A stretch of 45,270 bases of DNA from Xanthoparmelia taractica (taxonomy: Eukaryota > Ascomycota > Lecanoromycetes > Lecanorales > Parmeliaceae): positions 1 through 45,270 of the forward strand of contig JANQBS010000291.1 in assembly GCA_033085395.1 (NCBI GenBank), given 5' to 3'. The notes under the pieces are model-generated. The model made no database searches and had not been told where the DNA came from. It saw only the letters and a list, made by a program, of their open reading frames with translations. This document shows, one piece after another, positions 36,015 to 45,270 of the stretch (position 1 is its first letter; the number at the start of each line of letters is the position of its first letter). A program made the translations under genes and the position numbers.

Positions 36015-36289
36015 TACAGGTCGGAAAGATATGGTATCTGTTGAACATAGTCGTTTTTAACTTTTTTTTAACTTTTTTTAAAAAATTATATCTTTTTAAT
36101 CTATTTATAGAATTTTATAATTATATAAGCGTTCGCTTAAGCTTTTTACGTATTTTTAGAATAAAAAAAATATTACGTAATATATTTATTAAAAACCCAA
36201 TGGAAGTATGGGATATTCTATACCTTTCGATATGATATTCGAAAAACTGATCCCATACCATCAAATATACCACACCTTTCCGACCCGTA
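36015..36289. mobile_element. MITE copy B, 275 bp
   Basis: Starts TACAGGTCGGAAAG and ends CCTTTCCGACCCGTA. The flanking 8-mers are TTACTAGG (36007-36014) and TTGCTAGG (36290-36297), one RIP-type change apart. It is inserted in gypsy B. The body differs from copy A at only about two positions in ~240 bp. It holds no gene. Confidence 0.88.
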
Positions 36290-39200
36290 TTGCTAGGCAC
36301 GAAAGTTACCTTCTTTGTGAACTTATTTATCATAGAAAGGATAATATCGAATTTCTCGACTAATTTTAAGAGTGTTAAAATAAAATTTAGAGTAAGTGTA
36401 TAAAACGGCACTAGCGGAGACTCGATTGATTATAGAGAGTTATAAGGGCGATGTCGGCGTGTTTAAAGAATAAGATATTAAGAATAGAATCTAATGTATT
36501 GTCGAAGATGTTTAATTAATATATAAATATATTAGATATTCGAAATCTTCTTATAAGACTTCTCAAATCTTAAATAATTATCTTTATAAGCTATTTTAAG
36601 AATAATTTTAATTATACTTTGAGATATATAAAGGCGCTACACGTCGATAAGCTTGCTAATATAAAAGAAAAGATTTTGATATTTCTATATAATGTCTTCT
36701 ATGTGTCTATCACGAACGAAAGAAAGATTAATAACGTTCTCGTTAATATTCTTATTTTTAATTATTAAAGTAGAGATTCTAATATAGAATAGATCTTTTT
36801 TATAGTCGTCTTCGAGGCCTTTAAGAAACGTAGAACTTATTTTTATAAGTGTAGTAGTAAAAAGAGTATTTAGCTTATTATGCTTATTAGGAAGAAATAC
36901 ATTATTAATACTTGTAAGTCTTGAAAGTATATTAAAAACGATGTGCTCTTTTCCGAGCTTATATCGAATATTAAGACGAAATTATCTAAGAAATTAAGAA
37001 GCTCTAATAAGACGAACGTTTATTCTTATAATGGAATTTATTGAGATAATCGATAATTATTTTATAATGTCTAGGATAATAGAATAATCTATTTAGATAA
37101 TAGTAATATGCTTCGAAGAGTCTATTAGATACCTTATTTTCTTAAGCATTTAGATGAAGCCTACTACTTCTAACTCTATTGGCTAGTAGTTCTTCTTAGC
37201 TCGAGTTAGGCCTTGAGAAAGAAATATAATTATTTGAATTACAATGCGGGGAGGTTATTTTGAGCCTGAGTTTAAGTTAAATTCTCTATTCTTGATATAA
37301 AAAACCTATACTTTAAAGTCGAATTCTTTTGAAGTATTTAAATTTATTTAAATTAGTTTACTAAGATCGTGATAAATAAGTATAGAAGATAAAGATAATG
37401 CTACTTATAGACTATTAAAATTAATCTTCTTCGTCTTACTTAATAAGGGTAATTTAAAGCGAGAAAAATATATATAGCGGGGATTGCCTTTTAACGGAGC
37501 TTCTTTTAAAAGTCTTATCTTAAGATTCTATAAAGATGTTATAAACTATATATAGTAATAAATTAAGCTACGAAGATAGTCTATTAGATTAAGGTAATGC
37601 TTTAAGTCTTTAAGAGTTACGAGATAATTTAACTTAATAATCGCTTTGAGTTTATTATCTATAGTAATTATTCTTAAAGAATTAATATATCGATTAAATA
37701 GATTAATATTTAAGTATTTTAAAAAGATCTTTTTAGAAGCGATTAAAATATTATATTTAATTAGAAGTTAAAAAAGTCTTCTCAAATAATAGAGATACTT
37801 AGAGAATCTATTAGATCTAATAATAATATTATTAATATAGATCTATGCGAAGTCTTTTAGAGCTTTTAGAATATAATTAATTCTTCTTTATACGTAGATA
37901 ATTAAGTTTATATAGCTTATAATTGAAATATTAAATATTTCTTACTCGCGATAAATAACTACTATAAATATATATCGAAAATTAAAATATATAAGCTATT
38001 AATAGAAGAAAGAAACTACATTTAATATAGTTAGATAAGTGCACTTAAGTAACTTCGAGATAATATTTAATTAAAGAGACACGAGATAGATATCTAATAT
38101 AATAAGATTATTTAGACCTCGAATATTAATTATAGTTCTATCTTTTCTCTAATTATTAGATAGGGATTTTTAAACAACGAAGACGAGATAGCTAAACGAA
38201 GTTAATTGCTTTATGTACTTTAGACGACCTTAGTATTAAAGAGCATTAAAGGTTTTATTAACTACTATCTTATCTATTAGTTCAAGAGAATAGATCTTCG
38301 CTCTCTTATTACTAAATAGTCTTAACTATTAATTATCTCGAAGAGAAAGCTTTATTTATTTATTCTATGATACTTTGATAAAATTCTTATTCTTTTAGAG
38401 AGACGAAAACTTATTAACTAGATTAGTTAATTGCTATCTTTCTTTCTTATTTTCATAGATTATTACACTATTAGAAAGCTTTAATTTCGTTATTTGTTTA
38501 GAGATATTAGTCGAAATATAATTAATCAAAGACGAGAAACTATTAGCTAAACTTATTATTGTGATAGCGGCGAAAGTAACTACTTTCTTTACTTAATTCG
38601 AGAAAGATTTAAAATCTCCTTTAGACTAACCTAAAGGCATTTCTATAGCAAAGAAGACGTTTTCGTAGTCGACTTCTTATAGTATTTTCAGATACAATTT
38701 CTTGAGAATTTGCATAGCATAATTAGTCTCGTTTTTAACTATCACATCAGCAATGTTAATATTAATCATATAAGTATATATAATTAAGTTATGCTACTTT
38801 GCAGATTTGAAAATAAAGTCTCTATTAGATAGATTCTTGAATATAATTATAGATAGAATTTATTAAGCTCGAGAGGCGATTATAAATACTTTCTATACTC
38901 GAATTAATCGTTTTATATATTAATCGATATTATAAGTTATAATTTTAATAATAATATTATAACTATTAATATATGCTTCGTTTTTACTCACATTAAGCAT
39001 AATTTTCTCCGATTTCATAATATTATTTTTTATTAATAAATTTGCCTTTAAATTATTAATTAAATAAATCTCTCTTATAATATAAGTAAGAGTCTCGTTA
39101 TTATTCTTTTTAAGATCTAAGAGATATATTAAAATAAGCATATATTTATTAATATTATGTATTATAGAATTAAGCCCTTTAACACGTAGATAAGATAATA

Positions 39201-40082
39201 TCTTTCTAATTTTCACATTAGATAGAAGAGATAAAAGTTATTACTTATCTACTAATATCACATTAGTCCCTAAATTAATATATTCTTTCTTATTCTTAGC
39301 TACGTTTAATATAAATCGTAATAAAATATAAGCGTAATTCCAGTCACGAAAGCTAAAATCAATATCTAATCTAGCTCTATGCTTAAAGTTTAATTAACTA
39401 ATTTTCATAATAAAAGTATCGATATTCGTTTATATATTTATTAGCGATTTAAATAGTGATTTAGAATAATATTCGACTCGTAATTACTTATACAATTTCG
39501 ACTTAGAAGAAAAAGATAAATTATAATTACTATAATACGTTTAAATATTCACAAATTTAGTAAAAGAATTATTATAATATTAATTATTCAACTTATTAAA
39601 ATTATGATCTAACTACTTCTAATAGTCGTCAATTTTAGTATTCTATTAAAGCGCATTTTCTTTCGCTTGGCTAGATTCTTACTTATTTTCAGTGATCGCT
39701 TCTACTTAATAAGTAGTAATCTTAGGTCTGAAATTCTACTGAAATTATTAACGATTTTTATTATTTTGACTTTCGAATTTTCGATCTACGAATTAATTCG
39801 TTTGTGGTAATCGATTTATTAAATCTAACGTGTTTTGCTATCCTTTAGCTTACATAAAAGATCTTTAATTCGTATCTTGCTATGATCGCGAATCATAGCG
39901 AGAATTTAATTGATAGTCGTATTGCTAAGGACGATAAGCATTTTAATTAAAGAAGTTAGAAGATCGAAATAATAACTACTAACGATATAGATATTCGTAT
40001 TGCTACTGCTATTCAAATAACTAAGAAATAAGATTAAATTAATTCTACTAACCTTAACGAATTGAATTGAAAGCTGGATTTG

Positions 40083-40224
40083 TGTCACGAACGAATAAAC
40101 GTGTAGTGAAATTAACTACTTTCATTGACTAAATATGCTACGAAGACTCTAAAAACTCTTCTTCGAAGCAATATTGATTCACACCGAGCTTAACATACGG
40201 AGAATAGATATCAAAATCGTGATA
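40083..40224 (-). repeat. 3' LTR of TRIM minus copy
   Basis: 142 bp, heavily RIP-mutated relative to the solo LTR at 35236-35377. The ATTTG duplication abuts it on the left. Confidence 0.88.
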
Positions 40225-40509
40225 ATTGCCCACAAAAATAACAAAAAATAACGTTCTCGTTATTTCAAATCTCGAATTATAACTTCTATTAATTCGTAGC
40301 TAGTCATATATTAATTAATTAATTAATTTAATTAAATAATAATAATTACGATAAGATAAGTGTGTGTTGATTAATGCTAATAAAGAATAGATACTCGCTT
40401 TGACGTTGACTAGTACTTTACTATTTTATAACGTATAATTTATTTGACGTGTGAGACGTATATATTCTAACGAAGAGTTCGAAGCTAGCTAACTGGCAAG
40501 CATGTGACT

Positions 40510-40580
40510 GGCGAGTAGACTTCTTCGTAGTGTAGTGATATTTGACTCTTATGGAAAGCAGTATGGTTACGTGTTATATT
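40510..40580 (-). other. Second, weaker tRNA-like stretch in the TRIM
   Basis: The plus strand from about 40520 reads TCTTCGTAGTGTAGTGATAT, like a tRNA 5' end with an A box. The equivalent in the plus-oriented TRIM lies on the minus strand near 34730-34795. It is thus antisense to the element and to the first tRNA-like sequence. No good anticodon or T arm can be drawn. Low confidence. Confidence 0.25.
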
Positions 40581-40721
40581 AAGTAAGATAACTTGAATTA
40601 TTAGATCTTAATCGTATAGGCCCTTCTATATAATAACTTTCTAGCCTTTAACTCCCTAGCTCTTAACTTTAATATATATTAGATCTACTTCTTCTAATGT
40701 TATCGCACTCGCTATTATAAA

Positions 40722-40793
40722 GACCGTAGGGGAGTCGAATACTCCTCTTCTAGATTATGAGTCTGATATGCTAAGTCGTTACACTATACGTTC
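40722..40793 (-). tRNA. tRNA-Met(CAT)-like sequence inside the TRIM minus copy
   Basis: 72 nt, the same length as the plus-copy version. Acceptor GAACGTA/TACGGTC, D arm GTGT/GCAT with loop AACGACTTA, anticodon loop CTCATAA (CAT), T loop TTCGACT. Pairs 2:71, 29:41 and 31:39 differ from the plus copy on both sides, from G-C to A-T. RIP acting on both arms of a stem could do this without selection. Confidence 0.55.
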
Positions 40794-40938
40794 TATAAGG
40801 CGAATATTCTAATAGGCTCGAGAAGAGTGCTGATACTATTACGAAGGCTTACTAGACGTAGACTAGATCGGCGATTATTTAGTCGATTACATATATAACG
40901 ATATGCGAAGGATTAGAACCGAGGCGTTATTATTATAT

Positions 40939-41080
40939 TGTCACGAACGAATAGACGTGTAGTGAGATTAACTACTTTTATTGACTGAATATGCTACGAA
41001 GGCTCTAAAAACTCTTCTCCGGAGCAACATTAATTCACACCGAGCTTGGCATGCGGAGAACAGATACCAAAACCGTGACA
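40939..41080 (-). repeat. 5' LTR of TRIM minus copy
   Basis: 142 bp with intact outer ends TGTCACG and CCGTGACA. The mutated primer-binding site lies just left of it. Confidence 0.9.
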
Positions 41081-42735
41081 ATTTGAAAGGCCTTGCTGAA
41101 ATATATTCCCCAGTGCATTTCGATAGGTATTTTCACGCTATTAATTCTACTAATTTTAATATTAAGATCTTTAAGCGAAAGCTTAATATTGCTATTGACG
41201 AGTATATAGCTTAAATCAAGCTATCTTCTTTATGTTAAGCATTTGAATAAAGCTTATAATAATAGTAGTTGAACTTAATAAGTCGATAAAGACTCGTAGC
41301 TCTAATACGATTCTTTAATAGACAAATATCAACTAATTTTAAATATTATTAATATTAGCTAATTTAATATATCTAACGACTACTTATATATAGTTAGTAG
41401 GCTCTTATCGAGAACGAGTATTTATTAACGTGTACTTCTCTATAATTAGATTTAAGAGTGTTATTCTCGATAATTTCTTAAATCTTATAAAGAGAGCTCT
41501 ATATTATTCTTTTACTTTACTATCTTCTACACGAAGACCTCTTCGCTTTAGATTTAATAGCTCTAAGATATATTAAGTATAAAATTACGAAAATAAGTAT
41601 TTACATTAATACGAATTATAGCTTCTTCTTTTATAGCTATTAAATTATGAATTCTTTTAATAAATAGAATCATATTACGATAATATATGTTCTTTTTTAT
41701 AGTTATAATCTTATTCTCTTCGTAAGACTTATCTAGAAAAAAATTAAAATAGCTTAATTTTATAATATTTTATTTGTTATTAGAACTCGATGCTTCTATA
41801 GATTCTACTATAGTCGATTTAAGTTCTCCTAACTCTCTTAACGAGTCTCGTTCTCCCTTAGATTTAATAAATAATTACAAGTTATTAATAATATTTGTAA
41901 CGACGAAGTTAATAGCATTATTAATTATATCTTATAGTTATTGGGCTGTGAAATTGATAGTTATTTTAAATATAGTTTGACTTAATAGTCTACGATGAAA
42001 AGAGTTCGAATCACAAATAGTAGTGTTCGTAGTCGTTGATTTTTTATAAGTTTCTAGTGAAGGCGATAATAGAGAAGACGAATTATTTAATGAAGAATTA
42101 CGATTATTATTAATAGAATTGTCACCAATATTAGCAGGATTATTAGTAGAATTATCGTTATTAATACTAATAGGATTATTGCTCGTTAGTAATCGATTAG
42201 GTGTATTTTCAATAAAATAAGAATTAAAGAGTAAGTTTCTAAGAGACTAAGTAACTTTCTTAAGACGTCAAATAGATTTACGAAAAATAGGTTTATTAAC
42301 GACTTAATCTAATGATTAACAATCTTGAAATAAGAAATATATAATTATTCGTGATAAATTAGTAGAATTAGAGGCAATAAATAATCTAATAGACCTAAAA
42401 GTATTAAACGTGAAATACTTATAAATCTTCTTAATATCGTTAAATATTAAATTAGCGTATTTGTAATTAATAGCAATAAATTTCTAAATATCAAATGCGA
42501 GGCTAAGTATTTATCTATCTACTAAAGTAGTTAGCGTTAATTTATAAGACTAATTAATAAGAATAAGAAAAACTTTTAATAGATAAAAAGCAAAGAAAAG
42601 TTAATAAGATCTTGCTAATCTAATAACTTACTTATTTAATAAATTCGATAACGATAAATAAGCTATATTAATAAAGAACTTCTTCTAAACGATTCGATAA
42701 TTAGTTGATATCGAAATTAAGCTTTGTTATTATAT

Positions 42736-42896
42736 TATTATAGAAAAAGGTCTGAGATTAATAGTTGAAAAAGTTATTGAATTCTAAGGACCGCAGTGAC
42801 GGAGATCTGCTTGGAAACTAATATACATTTGACCTAGCTTCCCCGTTCCTTCCCCGATCTTTCGAAATGCCTTCGGCATATAGAAAAACCATGATA
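42736..42896 (-). repeat. 5' LTR of gypsy B
   Basis: 161 bp inverted A-family LTR, more RIP-mutated than its partner. The AATTC duplication follows at 42897-42901. The primer-binding site lies just left of it in mutated form. Confidence 0.88.
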
Positions 42897-43677
42897 AATT
42901 CACGTCGAGTCTCTTTCAGATTATATAAGAATAAAACCTCACCTTAATTCGTGATTATAGATAAGATTACGAGTTTCTCGAATCGAATTATTTAGACTTC
43001 GATTCCACGAAATTCTCTTTATTTTAACTTTTTATTATATTAATTCGATAAGAAAATCAACGTTTTAAATAAGCGAATAATAAGTATTCCTTCTTATAAC
43101 AAATATAATAAATATTTTCTTTTAATTCTTAATAGTCTTTCGCTATTATTACTTTATAGCGAGAAAAAAGAGATATTAAGAAATTAGATTCGTTCGAGAA
43201 AAAAAGATATTTATAAAATTAGATATAAACGTTATACGCTTAAAGACTCGTATCTTATTTATTATCTTCTTAACCTTCTTAATTATCTTTTTCTAATATA
43301 TAATACGATACTTATTATCTATTCAAGTTAAAAATACTTTTAGAGCGAAAATCGTAATAAACTCGATAAGAAAGTTAGCTTAAATTATACGAAGACGAGA
43401 AACGAGCTTCTTATTTATATTTCGAGATTAGACTTTATCTAATATACTTAATTTTATAATAAGACGTCTAAAGTCTTAATAGAAGTCGCTAAACGAAAAA
43501 TCTTTCTACTTTAAGATCTTATACTCGCGAGTCTTATTTACTTTATAATTCGAGTTCTTAAATAACTTCTATAGATCGTTTAGAACCTTATTAATAATTT
43601 AATAAAGATCGAAGCTTAAACGATAAGATCGAGTATAAATAACTTTAACTACTTTTTTATTAATGCGTAACTTAACG

Positions 43678-43905
43678 TACGAGTCGGAAAGATCTAGTAT
43701 ATTTAATAAGATATTTCATATTATATCGTATTATAATATATTATGAAAGATTATTATAAGGGAATTATATTAGATTACTTATAAAGACATGAAATGGAAA
43801 ATTACTAATATCATGAAATAATCTGGGAAATTTCTAGTATATATAGAAGTATCTTATAATATAGATTATTTCCCATATCAGATGGCGAATAAGATAAAAA
43901 AATTC
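43678..43905. mobile_element. Fragment of the 1.18 kb hAT-like element (inverted right end)
   Basis: Starts TACGAGTCGGAAAG and aligns inverted with about 20,585-20,810 of the complete element, then similarity stops. The other end and a duplication were not found. It abuts the last recognisable part of gypsy C. Confidence 0.55.
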
Positions 43906-44190
43906 TAGATTGATATATAATTTAGGGCGAAATTAGCTCAAGCAATTATTAAACTCCAGCACTTAATAAGTAATATTAAGATAAACTCTCTTCTAATTTA
44001 ATCTCGCTAAGTAAATATAACTATTCTAATAAGTAATAATTAGAATAATAACTATAATATATTATTTTCTTGAATTGCAATTTACGTAAGATCGCTAAGT
44101 CGATCTCTTCTCTAATTACTTATAGAACGATCTTAAATTATCTCTCTTACTCTTTTCGTAGATCTTTAATCTATAAAGATTAATTCTCTA
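43906..44190. other. Unassigned AT-rich sequence
   Basis: Between two hAT-like fragments. It could be the interior of a variant element, with the TIR at 43678 as one end, or older repeat. No gene seen. Confidence 0.35.
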
Positions 44191-45270
44191 TACGAGTCGG
44201 AAAGGTCTGGAATGGTCTGGAATATGGGGTGTCGATATTATATTATAGTATAATATAATATTAAGATTATATTATTTAATTTTTATGAAATAATCTAGGA
44301 AATTTCTAATATATATAGAAATATCTTATATTATATGTAGAGATATAAGAAATATATTATATATAGAAGAAGTTACTCTATATAGAATTATGCGAACGTA
44401 TTCTAATTATTATTCTAGTTATTACTTCACTTTATTATTACTATTATTATTACTTTACTTTACTATTACATTATTAAGCTAAGCTCGCTATCGTATTTAA
44501 TATTATATTATAAAAGATCTTCGTAATTATTTAAAGCTTAACGAGTTATTTTTATTATTATTAATATATTTAATATATTTAATTATTAGAAGAATTACTA
44601 GCACGCTAATTATAATAGTAATCTATTATTTACTCTACAATAGTAAATTTCTCTCTTCTTTCTTCGCATTATAAAAAGAATTTATAATTATTCTCTATAA
44701 TTATATATCTTTAATTATTAAAGTTACACGCTTTATATAAATAATATAAAGATTAATATCTTTAAATATATAATAAAGAAAATTTTTTATTAATTTATAA
44801 ATAGTCTTAATAATCGATCTAGAAAAACGTATTTTTTTTATATATATTATCGCGATCTTTTTTATTACTCGCGAAAAAAAGAACTTAAAAATTATTAAAT
44901 CAACTTTTCTCTAATAGCGACGAATCTCACGTAAAATAATAATTATAATTTATTAATAAAATAAAATAAATAGATTCAAGATTAGATTCACTTTTAACTT
45001 TTTATCTACGTTTTCGAATATTATTACTTAATAGTTCTTACGTTAATCTATTTTTTTTATTTAATTTTAATAATTAAATACTTAAAGATTATATAGAAGT
45101 AATTAATTACATTTAAGATTATCTAATATTAACTACCTATATTATAATTTCTTTAGTCTTTTCTTTACTCTTATATATTATCGCTTATTCGTATATTAGC
45201 TTTATACTTAATATTTTATTTATAGATTTAATATATTTACTTTAAAATATTATCTCGCGTAATAATTCTT
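44191..45270. mobile_element. Left part of another 1.18 kb-family element, running off the window
   Basis: Begins TACGAGTCGGAAAGGTCTGG and aligns with 19630-~20,275 (to ~44,757), including the long run that ends near CTATATAGAATTATGCGAACG. Beyond ~44,757 the similarity is lost, and the remaining sequence is AT-rich with no gene. The right terminus is not in the window. Confidence 0.6.

Larger units (their letters stand above)
40083..41080 (-). mobile_element. TRIM-like LTR element, minus copy, 998 bp, with internal tRNA-like sequence
   Basis: LTRs are 40939-41080 (5') and 40083-40224 (3'), 142 bp each. The duplication ATTTG is at 40078-40082 and 41081-41085, within the gag region of gypsy B. 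The internal region (714 bp) aligns with the inverted plus copy along its whole length, so both are full copies of one family. The tRNA-Met-like segment is at 40722-40793. Before the 3' LTR the sense strand reads TTATTTTTGTGGGCAAT, close to the gypsy A sequence at the same place. Confidence 0.9.
33394..42896 (-). mobile_element. Gypsy element B, second copy of the A family, carrying four nested insertions
   Basis: Minus orientation, 161 bp LTRs at 42736-42896 (5') and 33394-33554 (3'), 5 bp duplication AATTC at 33389-33393 and 42897-42901. The body matches element A inverted: integrase ~34,000-36,900, reverse transcriptase ~37,550-38,200, protease ~38,900-39,300, Gag ~39,700-42,700. Subtracting the nested TRIM(+), TRIM(-), solo LTR and MITE with their duplications leaves about 7.07 kb, against 7.005 kb for A. 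All frames are destroyed by RIP-type stops. Confidence 0.92.
21931..43677 (-). mobile_element. Element C: decayed chromodomain gypsy retrotransposon, split by later insertions
   Basis: Minus-strand gypsy in three pieces: 21931-22819, 30105-33393 and 42902-~43677. The 3' LTR is 21931-22195 and is preceded, on the minus strand, by a polypurine tract GAGAGAGGGGGTAA (22196-22209). About 22440-22600 translates to a chromodomain-like end, with FEDFKKVINEFYRRY after broken Trp codons. About 32000-32400 gives gypsy reverse transcriptase with KLNIITKYNRY, TRLDIIVAFNK and VYLDNILIYS. About 33300 gives a protease-like ILIDIGA. Gag would lie in 42902-43677. All frames carry many RIP-type stops. The 5' LTR is not seen; the right end meets a hAT-like fragment at 43678. 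C is the oldest layer because everything else is inserted in it. Confidence 0.8.

Noticed and set aside
38920..39216. 98-codon minus-strand frame
   Set aside because: It is a surviving open piece of the gypsy B protease-region coding sequence between RIP stops, not an independent gene.
1..45270. CRISPR array, rRNA, telomere repeats
   Set aside because: No regularly spaced short repeats, no rRNA-like conserved blocks and no TTAGGG-type runs were seen.

Overview
This window looks like nuclear DNA of a filamentous ascomycete (Pezizomycotina; class not resolved). The evidence is short GT-AG introns of about 50-140 nt, an AflR-like Zn(II)2Cys6 regulator, a fungal non-reducing polyketide synthase (NR-PKS), and long AT-rich tracts whose transposon reading frames are riddled with stops by C-to-T and G-to-A changes. 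That pattern is repeat-induced point mutation (RIP) or a RIP-like process.

Layout. Positions 1-~820 are AT-rich repeat debris starting with the right end of a small terminal-inverted-repeat element. Positions ~820-18,660 are a GC-normal gene island holding a compact secondary-metabolite cluster: an FAD monooxygenase (972-2776, minus, 8 exons), a Zn2Cys6 regulator (4156-5558, plus, 2 exons), an O-methyltransferase (6134-7785, minus, 3 exons) and an NR-PKS of SAT-KS-AT-PT-ACP-TE architecture (10592-17095, minus, 6 exons, 2064 aa). A broken Psq-type helix-turn-helix gene sits in the 2.8 kb gap between the methyltransferase and the PKS. Positions ~18,660-45,270 are a transposon graveyard.

How the genes could work together. 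The PKS would build and cyclise an aromatic polyketide, the methyltransferase would cap a phenol, the flavin monooxygenase would hydroxylate or dearomatise the ring, and the AflR-like protein would switch the set on. A TCG-N5-CGA palindrome lies in the shared regulator/monooxygenase promoter. This gene complement is the one known from bikaverin-type clusters and, in fused form, from cercosporin-type clusters. The product cannot be named from sequence alone.

The graveyard can be resolved into layers by target-site duplications. A minus-strand chromodomain gypsy element (C) was split by a 275 bp MITE with 8 bp duplications, and that MITE was split by a 7.0 kb gypsy element (A). C was also split by a second 7 kb gypsy copy (B), which in turn took in two ~1 kb TRIM-like elements, one solo TRIM LTR and another MITE. 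The TRIMs carry a tRNA-Met-like cloverleaf inside and share terminal, primer-binding and pre-LTR sequence with the A/B gypsy family. This is the most unusual structure in the window.
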